Shown: in pieces, positions 1 through 7,566 of the stretch
Layout of the letters: every line of letters starts with the position of its first letter
How positions within the stretch are numbered: the stretch's first letter is position 1
NCBI GenBank assembly: GCA_020025135.1
Contig: JAHHSQ010000015.1
Coordinates: 1 to 30,818 of the forward strand
From: Pectinatus sp.
GTDB taxonomy: Bacteria; Bacillota; Negativicutes; Selenomonadales; Selenomonadaceae
Direction: 5' to 3'
DNA length: 30,818 nucleotides
Made by a program: the position numbers and the translations under genes
The notes under the pieces: model-generated
What the model was told of the DNA's origin: nothing
What the model saw: the letters and a program-made list of their open reading frames with translations, nothing else
Databases searched by the model: none

Positions 1-93
1 GATTATTTCCGATATCGGTAAAATATGGTAATATACATATGAGGCTTGTAGTTACAAAAAAATGTTAGAGAGGTCATTAAATTGAAAGTATTA

Positions 94-131
94 ATATCTT
101 GATGGGGGCTATATTGCTTCTATCAAGATAT
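94..131. repeat. 16-bp imperfect hairpin upstream of the split gene
   Basis: Positions 94-109 can pair continuously with 116-131 (13 Watson-Crick and 3 G-T pairs) around a 6-base loop. The outer ten pairs are perfect, and the 3' side is followed by a T-rich stretch. It could be a terminator for an upstream gene outside the window, a leader structure, or an operator. No coding function is visible in 1-190. A short open frame that stops near 68 may be the tail of an upstream gene, but I cannot identify it. Confidence 0.5.
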
Positions 132-246
132 AATTTTATTTCGGTATACATTATATGACAATGTGAAAAGAGAAAATTGATATAGCTATGAGGAGGTGTG
201 GGAACGGTTCAATGTAAAGATATTCTCGAGCCGCTCGCAAACTGGG

Positions 247-435
247 ATGAGGATGAAATATAGTCGCTGGAAGATGAAGCTATTGATGGCAGGAATGTTG
301 GTGTTTGTTTTTCTTTGCTCTTTATCTTATTGGTATGTGGCTTATTATTGCAAGACGCCAAATTATTCTATGCACATGATAGAAAAATCTGTCCACAACC
401 ATGATGTGGCCCTCTTTGAACAATATGTTGATTGA
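247..435 (+). CDS. 5' exon of a split membrane-anchored protein (DUF2939-like?)
   Basis: This is the N-terminal part of a protein whose frame stops at TGA 433-435, the first three bases of the proposed intron. From ATG 247 it has a basic start, one hydrophobic segment at about residues 12-34 (a membrane anchor), then a short outside segment ending in Gln-Tyr-Val-Asp. The short segment after the anchor (TPNYS, then HD and FEQYVD) resembles the start of small anchored DUF2939-type proteins; that assignment is tentative. A GTG at 196 is in frame but overlaps the AGGAGG at 191-196, so it cannot use that site. No start codon lies at ideal distance from this SD, so the true start (247, 253 or further upstream) is uncertain. 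After splicing it continues into the segment from about 865 onward, giving roughly 359 residues. Confidence 0.6.
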   Translation: MRMKYSRWKMKLLMAGMLVFVFLCSLSYWYVAYYCKTPNYSMHMIEKSVHNHDVALFEQYVD

Positions 436-864
436 ACTAGGCTCAAGGTTCACCGAGATGAATAGAGCGACAGAACAGTCAGTGTATTTAGAAATGAGTA
501 CATAGTGATAGAGAAAAGCTATCCAATACTGTCTTAATTGCTGGAAAACCCTAAAGGTAGTTGAACTACAACGCAAAGCTGAAATAGGCTTAATCGTGAA
601 GGTGGCGAAAGTAAAGAAAATCGACTGCATGGCATATGGTTAAATCCTAAGTGTTTATAAATGGGAAATCAGCAACGAAGTCTCTAATAGAGAAACGTTC
701 AACGACTATCCCTCTTGAGGGGAGTACTCAACAAGTGATTGGTTGGGGATGTGGACAGGCCCAAACAGCCGTAGCTGTGGGATAAGATATAGTCTGTGCT
801 CAGTGGAAACATTGAGAAGTTTTGCGTAAACTGCATTAAAGGTAGCGCTTTAGTGTGAATGATG
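433..864 (+). ncRNA. group I intron, IStron-like and without transposase genes
   Basis: Core elements occur in the right order. P element: TTGCTG at 538-543. Q element: CAGCAA at 670-675. These two pair as P4. R element: GTTCAACGACTAT near 697-709. S element: AAGATATAGTC at 784-794. GACTAT 704-709 pairs with ATAGTC 789-794 as P7. P6 is TCTCT 681-685 with AGAGA 689-693. A P8-type hairpin is ACAGC 765-769 with GCTGT 774-778, flanked by CCC/GGG. The 5' exon ends in T432, as group I splicing requires. A P1 is possible between 427-432 and 478-483, with T432 opposite G478. The 3' end is G864 (or G861), and both choices restore the reading frame. The preceding TTGAT and a hairpin near the 3' end fit IStrons (group I intron fused to IS605), but no tnpA or tnpB is present. 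Confidence 0.88.
835..854 (+). repeat. subterminal hairpin at the intron 3' end
   Basis: ATTAAAG at 835-841 pairs with CTTTAGT at 848-854 (one G-T pair) around a 6-base loop. It sits 7-10 nt before the predicted 3' splice site. IS200/IS605 ends carry subterminal hairpins in this position, so it may be a relic of the transposon right end. It could instead be the P9-type helix of the intron. Confidence 0.5.
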
Positions 865-1758
865 ACCTCAGAGATATCTGAGGTTCAGATTAATAGTGTT
901 GTTCAAGGTATGGCAAACGATATTGTCAAGAATATGTTGGCTCAAAACCAACAGGCTGTAGATGATAACGAAGTTAATATGCAAAGTTATACAGAAATGT
1001 TCCGCGATGCTTTTTCTAAGGGGTTAAATTTGGCCATTGTGTCTTATGTTAAGACTGGTAAGTGGGATACCTCTGGGGCCAATAACATGGCTTCGTATAA
1101 TGCCCTTTTAATGGATATTGGTTTGAATGATTTATCGCTTTTGCCCAAGTATAAAATCGTACAGAAAGATAGAGAATTGGGCGTAGCAGTGGTGGAAGTA
1201 GAGGCCAAACAGACTGAGCTAGAAAAACCATTTATTTTTAAAGTGCGTTTGCAACAAACAGCAAATAAGCGTTGGCGTTTGGTGAAAGTGGAAAACTTTT
1301 CCCAATTTTTTATGCTTTTGCAGAAAAGACGCCAACAAGATATGCTAAATTATATCAATAAAACTGAAAATATTATGGCTGTTCATAGGCAAAATTTTAT
1401 AAATTTAGATAGTCGAATTCGGGAAATTATCAATTTTGGCGATTTGGGAAATAGGGCTGTACGCAAGCAATTGAGCGATATTATTACCAATAAGATGTTG
1501 CCAAGTTGGGTTGGTTTTAGAAAAGAATTGACCGCTGTGCAAGTCCCAACTTCTGCAAATACTATTCAAAATTTGCGGTTACAGATATGTGATTCGTACA
1601 TCACTTATTATGAAAATTATGCTAAATGGTTGAATGATAATAATATTCAGGAATTGCGTTTAGCTAATGACAGCATGAAGAAGGCGCGAGCCTTAGAAGC
1701 AAATGAAATAAATTTGACTAATATTATCAAGCGTGACTTGACTCAGCCTCATAAGTAG
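859..1758 (+). CDS. 3' exon of the split anchored protein, soluble domain
   Basis: This open frame continues the protein of exon 1. Exon sequence begins at 865 (Thr-Ser-Glu-Ile) or 862; the ATGATG at 859-864 is most likely intron sequence. The product is about 297 residues, hydrophilic and mixed alpha/beta in appearance, with no catalytic motif that I recognise. The segment SVVQGMANDIVKNML near the start, and a stretch of conserved-looking strands before an aromatic-rich region, fit a DUF2939-like fold outside the membrane. The C-terminal half is largely helical and charged. If the RNA is not spliced, translation could restart at ATG 859 or 862, but the nearest SD-like AAAGG (838-842) is about 17 nt away and inside the hairpin, so this is weak. 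The function is unknown. The stop at 1758 is 45 nt before glpK. Confidence 0.75.
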   Translation: MMTSEISEVQINSVVQGMANDIVKNMLAQNQQAVDDNEVNMQSYTEMFRDAFSKGLNLAIVSYVKTGKWDTSGANNMASYNALLMDIGLNDLSLLPKYKIVQKDRELGVAVVEVEAKQTELEKPFIFKVRLQQTANKRWRLVKVENFSQFFMLLQKRRQQDMLNYINKTENIMAVHRQNFINLDSRIREIINFGDLGNRAVRKQLSDIITNKMLPSWVGFRKELTAVQVPTSANTIQNLRLQICDSYITYYENYAKWLNDNNIQELRLANDSMKKARALEANEINLTNIIKRDLTQPHK

Positions 1759-1772
1759 TAAATAGATTTTTT

Positions 1773-1803
1773 AGGAAGGAATGCCGTATGGCAATGCAAT
1801 AAA
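1773..1803 (+). promoter_or_regulatory. four-codon leader ORF before glpK
   Basis: The strong SD-like AGGAAGGA at 1773-1780 is about 24 nt from the glpK ATG at 1804, which is too far for normal initiation. It is 7 nt from ATG 1788, which opens Met-Ala-Met-Gln-stop, ending at 1802. glpK begins one base later. This arrangement suggests re-initiation, that is, translational coupling from a mini-ORF. A base error or indel in this short stretch is the alternative. Confidence 0.45.
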
Positions 1804-3294
1804 ATGAAAAAATATATTTTGGCCCTTGACCAAGGAACAACTGTTTCGCGCAGTATTCTTTTTGACCACGATTCTAATATAGTGGCGGTAGCACATAGCG
1901 AGTTAATGCAGTATTTTCCTCAGGCCGGATGGGTAGAGCACAATGCCAATGAAATTTGGTCGACACAGTTGGGAACTATTAATGAAGTAATTGCTAAAGC
2001 CAATATATCGCCATCAGAAATAGCGGCGATAGGCATCACTAATCAGCGCGAAACGACAGTAGTGTGGGATAAATTGACTGGACAACCCATCTATAATGCT
2101 ATAGTTTGGCAATCGCGCCAAACCATGGAAATTTGTGAGGCGTTAAAGACAGAAGGATTGGAAGAAAAATTTCGCGATAAGACGGGATTGTTATTAGATG
2201 CTTATTTTTCTGGCACTAAAATCCGTTGGATTTTAGACCATGTTCCACATGCACAGGAGCGTGCGGAACGGGGGGAATTGCTTTTTGGCAATATTGACAG
2301 TTGGCTCATTTGGAAATTGAGTGGTGGGAAATTACACATCACTGATTACTCTAATGCTTCTAGAACGCTGTTGTACAATATCAAAAAATTATGTTGGGAT
2401 GAAGAATTACTGGAAATTCTTCATATTCCACGGGCAATGTTGCCAGAAGTTCGTTCTTCAAGTGAAGTTTATGGATATACTATGCCCAATCTGACACAGG
2501 GGGTAGCAATTCCCATAGCTGGTATTGCTGGGGACCAGCAGGCGGCATTATTTGGACAAACTTGTTTTAAAGCTGGAATGGCCAAAAATACCTATGGTAC
2601 TGGTTGTTTCATGCTCATGAATACGGGAACAGAAGTTTATAATTCTCATAATGGCCTCTTGACGACCATTGCTTGGGGCCTAGATGGCAAAGTGACGTAC
2701 GCGCTAGAAGGCAGTATTTTTGTCGCTGGAGCAGCTTTACAATGGTTGCGCGATGGGTTAAAAATATTGGATTCTTCGGCTGACTCAGAGTATTATGCCA
2801 ATAAAGTGGATAATAGTGATGGTGTCTATGTAGTGCCGGCTTTTGCTGGTTTGGGTGCTCCTTATTGGGACATGAAAGCGAGAGGTGCTATTTTTGGCTT
2901 GACGAGAGGTACAAATAAGAATCATATCATTCGAGCTACCTTGGAGTCTTTGGCTTACCAGACTAAAGATGTCCTTGGCGCCATGCAGGACGATTCAAGA
3001 ATCATGCTTAAAGCACTACGCGTAGATGGTGGAGCGGTGGCCAATAATTTTCTCATGCAATTCCAAAGCGATTTACTCGGTGTCAATGTAGAACGACCGA
3101 AAGTAGTGGAAACAACTGCCTTGGGAGCTTCCTATTTGGCTGGTTTGGCCGTTGGTTTTTGGAAAAATACGGCGGATTTAATTAGTAATTGGCAATTAGA
3201 CCGTTGCTTTAGCCCTAATATGCCGGAAGACGAGCGAAAACTGTTGTACGATGGTTGGCAAAGGGCAGTAAGGAGGAGCATGAATTGGCTGTAA
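1804..3294 (+). CDS. glpK: glycerol kinase
   Basis: ATP-dependent phosphorylation of glycerol to sn-glycerol-3-phosphate in the cytosol, the entry step for the glpABC products downstream. The product is 496 residues, the usual GlpK length, in the FGGY kinase fold. The N-terminal ALDQGTT phosphate loop is followed by the substrate motifs GWVEHN, TNQRETT and WQSRQT. GIAGDQQAALFGQ and GTYGTGCF mark the middle. GAALQWLRDGL and GLGAPYWD lie near residues 300-355, and the second-domain DGGAVANNFLMQ near 400. No residue is obviously lost. No glycerol facilitator gene (glpF) is adjacent. A terminator follows the stop, so glpK and glpABC appear to be separate transcription units unless there is read-through. 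Start ATG 1804 fits the family N-terminus exactly. Confidence 0.96.
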   Translation: MKKYILALDQGTTVSRSILFDHDSNIVAVAHSELMQYFPQAGWVEHNANEIWSTQLGTINEVIAKANISPSEIAAIGITNQRETTVVWDKLTGQPIYNAIVWQSRQTMEICEALKTEGLEEKFRDKTGLLLDAYFSGTKIRWILDHVPHAQERAERGELLFGNIDSWLIWKLSGGKLHITDYSNASRTLLYNIKKLCWDEELLEILHIPRAMLPEVRSSSEVYGYTMPNLTQGVAIPIAGIAGDQQAALFGQTCFKAGMAKNTYGTGCFMLMNTGTEVYNSHNGLLTTIAWGLDGKVTYALEGSIFVAGAALQWLRDGLKILDSSADSEYYANKVDNSDGVYVVPAFAGLGAPYWDMKARGAIFGLTRGTNKNHIIRATLESLAYQTKDVLGAMQDDSRIMLKALRVDGGAVANNFLMQFQSDLLGVNVERPKVVETTALGASYLAGLAVGFWKNTADLISNWQLDRCFSPNMPEDERKLLYDGWQRAVRRSMNWL

Positions 3295-3300
3295 ATGGCG

Positions 3301-3340
3301 AAAGGGGAAGATGTTAGTGCATCTTGCCCTTTTGTTATTT
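3301..3340 (+). terminator. terminator after glpK
   Basis: AAAGGG 3301-3306 pairs with CCCTTT 3327-3332, and AGATG 3309-3313 pairs with CATCT 3320-3324, followed by TTTTGTTATTTT. This is a Rho-independent terminator between glpK and glpA. Confidence 0.8.
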
Positions 3341-3392
3341 TAAAATTCGAGATATTATCATTGAATAAATATACAGCGAAAGGAAGAAAGAT

Positions 3393-4994
3393 ATGACGGA
3401 AACGACAGTGGTCGTTATCGGTGGTGGGGTCACCGGTTTAGGAATTTTGCGAGATTTATCTATGCGCGGTGTACCAGCCATTTTACTGGAAGCGAAGGAT
3501 TTAGGAGCTGGTACCAGTTCTAGATTTCACGGCCTTTTACATAGTGGTGGTCGCTATGCGGTTAAAGATAAGGAGGCAGCAAAGGAATGCATCGCTGAAA
3601 ATAGTATTTTGCGCCGTATCGCCCCTTATTGCATAGAGGCCAAGGAAAGTATGTTTATTAGGACACCAGAAGACCCAGAAATATACGAAAAGGAATGGCT
3701 AGAAGCATGTGCTGAATGTGGTATTGATACGCAATCCTTGACACGCGACGAAGCTATTCACTTAGAACCTAATTTGAATCACGATATTGTGGTGGCCTAT
3801 AAATGCCCAGGTGCTGCCATAGATGGGTTTCGACTGCTGTGGCAAACAGCCGCTTCTGCTCAGCACTATGGTGGAATTATTAAAACCTATACAGAAGTTA
3901 TCGGTATAGATGTACAAGCTGGTGCAGTAAGTGGCGTGCGGGTGCGAGATAATATTATGGGATTAGAATATGATATTAAGTGCGATTACTTAATAAATGC
4001 GACGGGGCCTTTTACTGGTAGAGTTAGTTCCTTAGCTGGTGTAGAAGTGAAGATGAAGCCGAGTAAGGGGTCGATGATTGTCTTTAATCATCGCTTGTGC
4101 AGTCATATTTTGCATCGCCTCCACAGCTCAGCTGATGCTGATATTTTTGTTCCACACGGTTCGGCGACTATTTTGGGTACTACCTCTCTTGATAGCGAAC
4201 CAGAAGACATTAGCACCAGTTTTGACGAGGTCAAGCAGATGCTGGAAATCGGTAAATTAACTTTTAGTAATATTTACAAATATAGAATATTGCGCGTTTT
4301 TGCTGGCACACGTCCCCTTTATGGTGGAAAGGAAGAAGCACAAGGGCGCAATGCTTCACGTGGCTTTGTCGCTTTAGACCATGCGCGAGATGGGGTAAAA
4401 AATTTTATGAGTGTCTGTGGCGGAAAATTTACCACGTATCGGCTCATGGCAGAAAAAGTTTGTGACATCGTTTGTAAACAGCTCGGAAATGAAATAGCTT
4501 GTCGCACTGCGGAAGAGCCATTGGTAGAAGCTGTTCCGAAGGAAATGTTGCAGCGGGCTAAAACGCTCTTTCCCAATTATAAGGTGGAATTAGCAGTGGC
4601 TAGATTGGGAAAAAATGGCTTAGAGCACGTTCTAGAAAGGATGGAACAAAATCCAGCGGAAAAAGAAGTGATTTGTGAGTGCGAAAATGTCACTCAGGCG
4701 GAAATTCAGGAAGTGGCACAGGCAGAAACTACACATAATTTGAATGACGTACGTCGCAGAACGCGTTTGGGCATGGGAACGTGTCAGGGAACTTTCTGTA
4801 CTTATCGCAGTATGGTAGCTTTATCTAAGACCGAGTTACCTTGGCAAAATGATACAGAAGCGGTTTTAGAAGATTTTTTAGCTAATCGCTGGTATGGAAT
4901 TCGGCCAGTATTATGGGGAAATATGTTGCACGATATAGAATTTATGCGAGCTATTTATGGCTCGGCATTGAATTTAGGTGGGAAAAAACCATGA
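3393..4994 (+). CDS. glpA: anaerobic glycerol-3-phosphate dehydrogenase, subunit A
   Basis: FAD-dependent oxidation of sn-glycerol-3-phosphate to dihydroxyacetone phosphate; GlpA is the catalytic subunit of the GlpABC complex. The 533 residues begin with a dinucleotide-binding GGGVTGLG at about residues 10-17, followed by a DAO-family oxidoreductase domain with the GlpA/GlpD-type stretch SSRFHGLLHSGGRYAVKD. The C-terminal part carries a BFD-like [2Fe-2S] domain with cysteines near residues 428, 430, 464 and 469 (CECEN and CQGTFC). This domain separates GlpA from the aerobic GlpD. The SD GGAAG precedes ATG 3393. The stop overlaps the glpB start (ATGA), indicating translational coupling. Confidence 0.95.
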   Translation: MTETTVVVIGGGVTGLGILRDLSMRGVPAILLEAKDLGAGTSSRFHGLLHSGGRYAVKDKEAAKECIAENSILRRIAPYCIEAKESMFIRTPEDPEIYEKEWLEACAECGIDTQSLTRDEAIHLEPNLNHDIVVAYKCPGAAIDGFRLLWQTAASAQHYGGIIKTYTEVIGIDVQAGAVSGVRVRDNIMGLEYDIKCDYLINATGPFTGRVSSLAGVEVKMKPSKGSMIVFNHRLCSHILHRLHSSADADIFVPHGSATILGTTSLDSEPEDISTSFDEVKQMLEIGKLTFSNIYKYRILRVFAGTRPLYGGKEEAQGRNASRGFVALDHARDGVKNFMSVCGGKFTTYRLMAEKVCDIVCKQLGNEIACRTAEEPLVEAVPKEMLQRAKTLFPNYKVELAVARLGKNGLEHVLERMEQNPAEKEVICECENVTQAEIQEVAQAETTHNLNDVRRRTRLGMGTCQGTFCTYRSMVALSKTELPWQNDTEAVLEDFLANRWYGIRPVLWGNMLHDIEFMRAIYGSALNLGGKKP

Positions 4995-6250
4995 AGAAAA
5001 CAGAACTTTTAATTATTGGAGCAGGTTTAGCGGGTCTTTTTGCTGCCTGTTTAGCAGCACGACGTGGTCGAAAGGTACAAGTCCTTTCTTACGGAGCTTC
5101 TGCTATTACGCTTGGTTCTGGTATCATTGATTGCCTAGGTTATTCTGAAATAGGAGAAGTGGTAAAGAACCCTTGGCAGGAGTTACATTTTATATCGTCA
5201 TCGCATCCATATGGGAAAATTGGTCCGGAGATGGTGCGTGGGGCCTGGAAAGAATTCCTACAAATTACGAAAGAAATGCAATATCCGTATTTTGGCAATT
5301 TGGAACGCAATTATTGGTTACCAACCGTTTTAGGGACTTTTAAACCGACTAACCTCTTACCATATACAATGCAAGTAGATGCTATCGATAAAAATGATGA
5401 TATTTTATTGGTGGAGTTTGACCTTTTAAAGGATTTTTCTACTACTTTAGCTTTGCGAAATTTTCAGAGAAATTTGCCAGGGAAAAATTGGCATACTTGT
5501 ACGATAAAATTACCTTTTGATAAGTTGCCAGCTTATCGTGACATCAATGTCCTTGACATTGCTAGATGGCTTGAAACGGAAGAAGGGCGAAATAATTTCT
5601 TGGAACAGTTGCGCTCCCATGTGCGAAAAAATATGGTTATTTTTCTGCCACCTGTTTTGGGCCTAGAGCCAGATTATAATATTTTAACCTTCTTACAACG
5701 TCGATTGAAATGTCCATTTATCGAATTATCTGCCCTTAATCCAGCGGTTACTGGTATGCGACTCGATAAATTATTGCGGCGTTATGCTCAACATTTGGGA
5801 GTAGAAATAGTTAACAAGGCGAAAGTGATTGGAGCAGATGTTGTTGGTGGATTGTGTCGGGCTGTACGGACTAGTAACTACGCTCAAGAGCGGACCTTTG
5901 CGGGCAATGAAATTTTACTGGCGACTGGTGGTATATATGGAAAAGGCTTAGTGGCTGGGCCAGCTTCCCTTAAAGAACCCATTTTTGGCATCGATATACC
6001 AGTTGGTGCTGACCAGTTAGCTTGGTCTAAGGAGGCCTTGCTCACAGAAAGGCAACCATTTGCTCTATATGGCATAAAAACAGACGATAATTTGCGACCG
6101 TTAAGAGAAAATGGAGAACTGGTTGCCAGCAATTTGCGAGTGATTGGTAGAGGCCTAGCAGGGTATGATTTCTGTTTTGAAAAATCAGGTAATGGCGTTG
6201 CTCTTAGTACGGCCTATGCTGCGCTTGCAAATTTGTGGGGGGGCGAGTGA
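4991..6250 (+). CDS. glpB: anaerobic glycerol-3-phosphate dehydrogenase, subunit B
   Basis: Second flavoprotein subunit of GlpABC, thought to pass electrons from GlpA towards the membrane-associated GlpC. The product is 419 residues from ATG 4991, chosen because it overlaps the glpA stop by 4 nt, has an AGGTGG SD and begins with the family N-terminus. A longer in-frame start at 4913 would lie deep inside glpA and is rejected. The N-terminal IIGAGLAGLFAACLAARRG is a Rossmann FAD-binding motif. GSGIIDCLGY near residue 45 and the C-terminal glycine-rich LLATGGIYGKGL and RGLAGYDF are GlpB-like. It directly abuts glpC. Confidence 0.93.
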   Translation: MKKTELLIIGAGLAGLFAACLAARRGRKVQVLSYGASAITLGSGIIDCLGYSEIGEVVKNPWQELHFISSSHPYGKIGPEMVRGAWKEFLQITKEMQYPYFGNLERNYWLPTVLGTFKPTNLLPYTMQVDAIDKNDDILLVEFDLLKDFSTTLALRNFQRNLPGKNWHTCTIKLPFDKLPAYRDINVLDIARWLETEEGRNNFLEQLRSHVRKNMVIFLPPVLGLEPDYNILTFLQRRLKCPFIELSALNPAVTGMRLDKLLRRYAQHLGVEIVNKAKVIGADVVGGLCRAVRTSNYAQERTFAGNEILLATGGIYGKGLVAGPASLKEPIFGIDIPVGADQLAWSKEALLTERQPFALYGIKTDDNLRPLRENGELVASNLRVIGRGLAGYDFCFEKSGNGVALSTAYAALANLWGGE

Positions 6251-6253
6251 TTG

Positions 6254-7465
6254 ATGGCGGACAGGAAAGAATTAGATTTGGCAGCTTGTGTCAACTGTAC
6301 GGTGTGTACATTAGCTTGCCCAACCGCCAGTGTCACTTATAAATACCGCGGTCCTAAATTGCAAGGCCCTCGCGGAGGTTATCCGCAGTTGGATGTTGCT
6401 AATATAGGTGAAGAAGAGATAGATTATTGCTCAAATTGTAAAAATTGTGATTTAGTTTGTCCTGCAGGTATTGATATATCGCTAATCAACATGGCTTGGC
6501 GAGCTGAATATTACAGTATACATCGCCAGCGGAATCGTTGGATGAGATTTTGGAGTCACGATGAGTGGTGGGGTAGACTTTTTACTTGCTTTCCTTACAC
6601 GTATATTCTAGTTAATTTGCTTTTATATCTCAGCCGTTATACTTGTTTAGCGTCGCTATTTGGCTTGAATAAAAAAGCGCGTTTACCAGCCTATGCAGAA
6701 GAACGTTTCCTGACCAGTTTTCGCAAGATAAAACAACATCGAGGCAGATATAAAGTTGTATTTTTTGCTGGTTGCAATGTCAATTATCATCAACCGCAAT
6801 TGGGAATTGATTTAGTAAAAGTGTATCAGCACAATGATATTGAAGTTGCCACTGATAGAAATTTTTGTTGCTGTGGAGCCAAATTATTGACAGCTGGAGA
6901 TTGGGATAAGGCCAAGAAAAATGCTGCGCACAATATTGAACTATTAAATGCTTGGGTAAAAGCGGGGTACGATATAGTTTCACTTTGCCCCCAGTGTACC
7001 TTGACTTTAAAACAGGAATATAGAAAACTCGTGCCAGAAGCACAAGACGACATCTATTTAGCCCATCTTTATGACGCAATGGAATATTTATGGCAGTTAG
7101 TGTTAAATGGGAAATTGCGCCACGATTTCCGCAAAATAGGAACGCCGTATGTTTATTATGCCCCTTGTAAAGAAAAAATGTTAGGTAATGGTACGACCAG
7201 TGTCAATTTGTTGTCAGAAATTCCAGGGTTTAAGGCAAAAATAGTAGCTGATGGTTGCTGTGGCAGTGCTTGTGGTTACAATTTAGAAAAAAATAGATAC
7301 CATCTAGCTGAGGCTATTGGCAAAAATGTTTTTCAGGCAGTTAAAAATTCTGGCAGGGAGAAAGGTTTGACGGAATGTCAGATGTGCCGTTTTCAGCTAC
7401 AACAACATACTAAGGTGAAGTTTATTCACCCCTTGACATTGTTGCGACATGCTTACAAACTTTAG
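6254..7465 (+). CDS. glpC: anaerobic glycerol-3-phosphate dehydrogenase, iron-sulfur subunit C
   Basis: Electron-transfer and membrane-association subunit that passes electrons from GlpAB to the quinone pool. The product is about 403 residues. Two 4Fe-4S motifs, C12-x2-C15-x2-C18-x3-C22-P and C59-x2-C62-x2-C65-x3-C69-P, are followed by two cysteine-rich (CCG) domains of the HdrB/GlpC type. These are marked by FFAGCN with CCCGAKL and CPQC, then YYAPCKE with CCGSACGYN and CQMC. Both CCG sets look intact. An aromatic, hydrophobic stretch near residues 113-138 may touch the membrane. A TTG at 6251 directly after the glpB stop is possible, but ATG 6254 is preferred. It is the last gene of the glpABC unit; no terminator is visible after it. 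Confidence 0.94.
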   Translation: MADRKELDLAACVNCTVCTLACPTASVTYKYRGPKLQGPRGGYPQLDVANIGEEEIDYCSNCKNCDLVCPAGIDISLINMAWRAEYYSIHRQRNRWMRFWSHDEWWGRLFTCFPYTYILVNLLLYLSRYTCLASLFGLNKKARLPAYAEERFLTSFRKIKQHRGRYKVVFFAGCNVNYHQPQLGIDLVKVYQHNDIEVATDRNFCCCGAKLLTAGDWDKAKKNAAHNIELLNAWVKAGYDIVSLCPQCTLTLKQEYRKLVPEAQDDIYLAHLYDAMEYLWQLVLNGKLRHDFRKIGTPYVYYAPCKEKMLGNGTTSVNLLSEIPGFKAKIVADGCCGSACGYNLEKNRYHLAEAIGKNVFQAVKNSGREKGLTECQMCRFQLQQHTKVKFIHPLTLLRHAYKL

Positions 7466-7475
7466 GGCGGATTTT

Positions 7476-7504
7476 TTGAAAAAGATAATCATTTTTGTTA
7501 TAAT
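7476..7504 (+). promoter_or_regulatory. sigma-A-type promoter for dhaM
   Basis: TTGAAA at 7476-7481 and a perfect TATAAT at 7499-7504 are separated by 17 bp, 62 bp before the dhaM start. This is the clearest promoter in the window. Transcription should begin near 7511. Confidence 0.75.
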
Positions 7505-7506
7505 TT

Positions 7507-7554
7507 AGCTGATATTTGTTAGCAAAAATAGTGTGATATAGCAGTGTATCAGCT
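7507..7554. repeat. 8-bp inverted repeat between promoter and dhaM
   Basis: AGCTGATA at 7507-7514 is the reverse complement of TATCAGCT at 7547-7554, with a 32-nt gap. The left arm covers the predicted transcription start and the right arm abuts the SD GGAGG (7555-7559). Because the transcript would contain only part of the left arm, a DNA operator is more likely than an RNA hairpin. Confidence 0.4.
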
Positions 7555-7566
7555 GGAGGGAGCTAA

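Noticed and set aside
196..435. Complete 79-residue small gene starting at GTG 196
   Set aside because: The GTG overlaps the SD, the frame stops at the intron border, and the protein continues in frame after 864, so it is better read as a 5' exon with a later start.
322..630. Minus-strand open frame of 102 codons across exon 1 and the intron
   Set aside because: It covers the structured intron RNA on the opposite strand, has no SD and no recognisable domain; it is a shadow frame.
433..864. Group II intron or plain frameshift pseudogene
   Set aside because: No group II domain V motif or GTGYG 5' end was seen, whereas group I P, Q, R and S elements are present. A simple frameshift would not explain 430 nt of structured non-coding sequence.
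4913..4990. Longer glpB beginning at 4913
   Set aside because: It lies inside glpA, has no SD, and the family N-terminus begins exactly at 4991.
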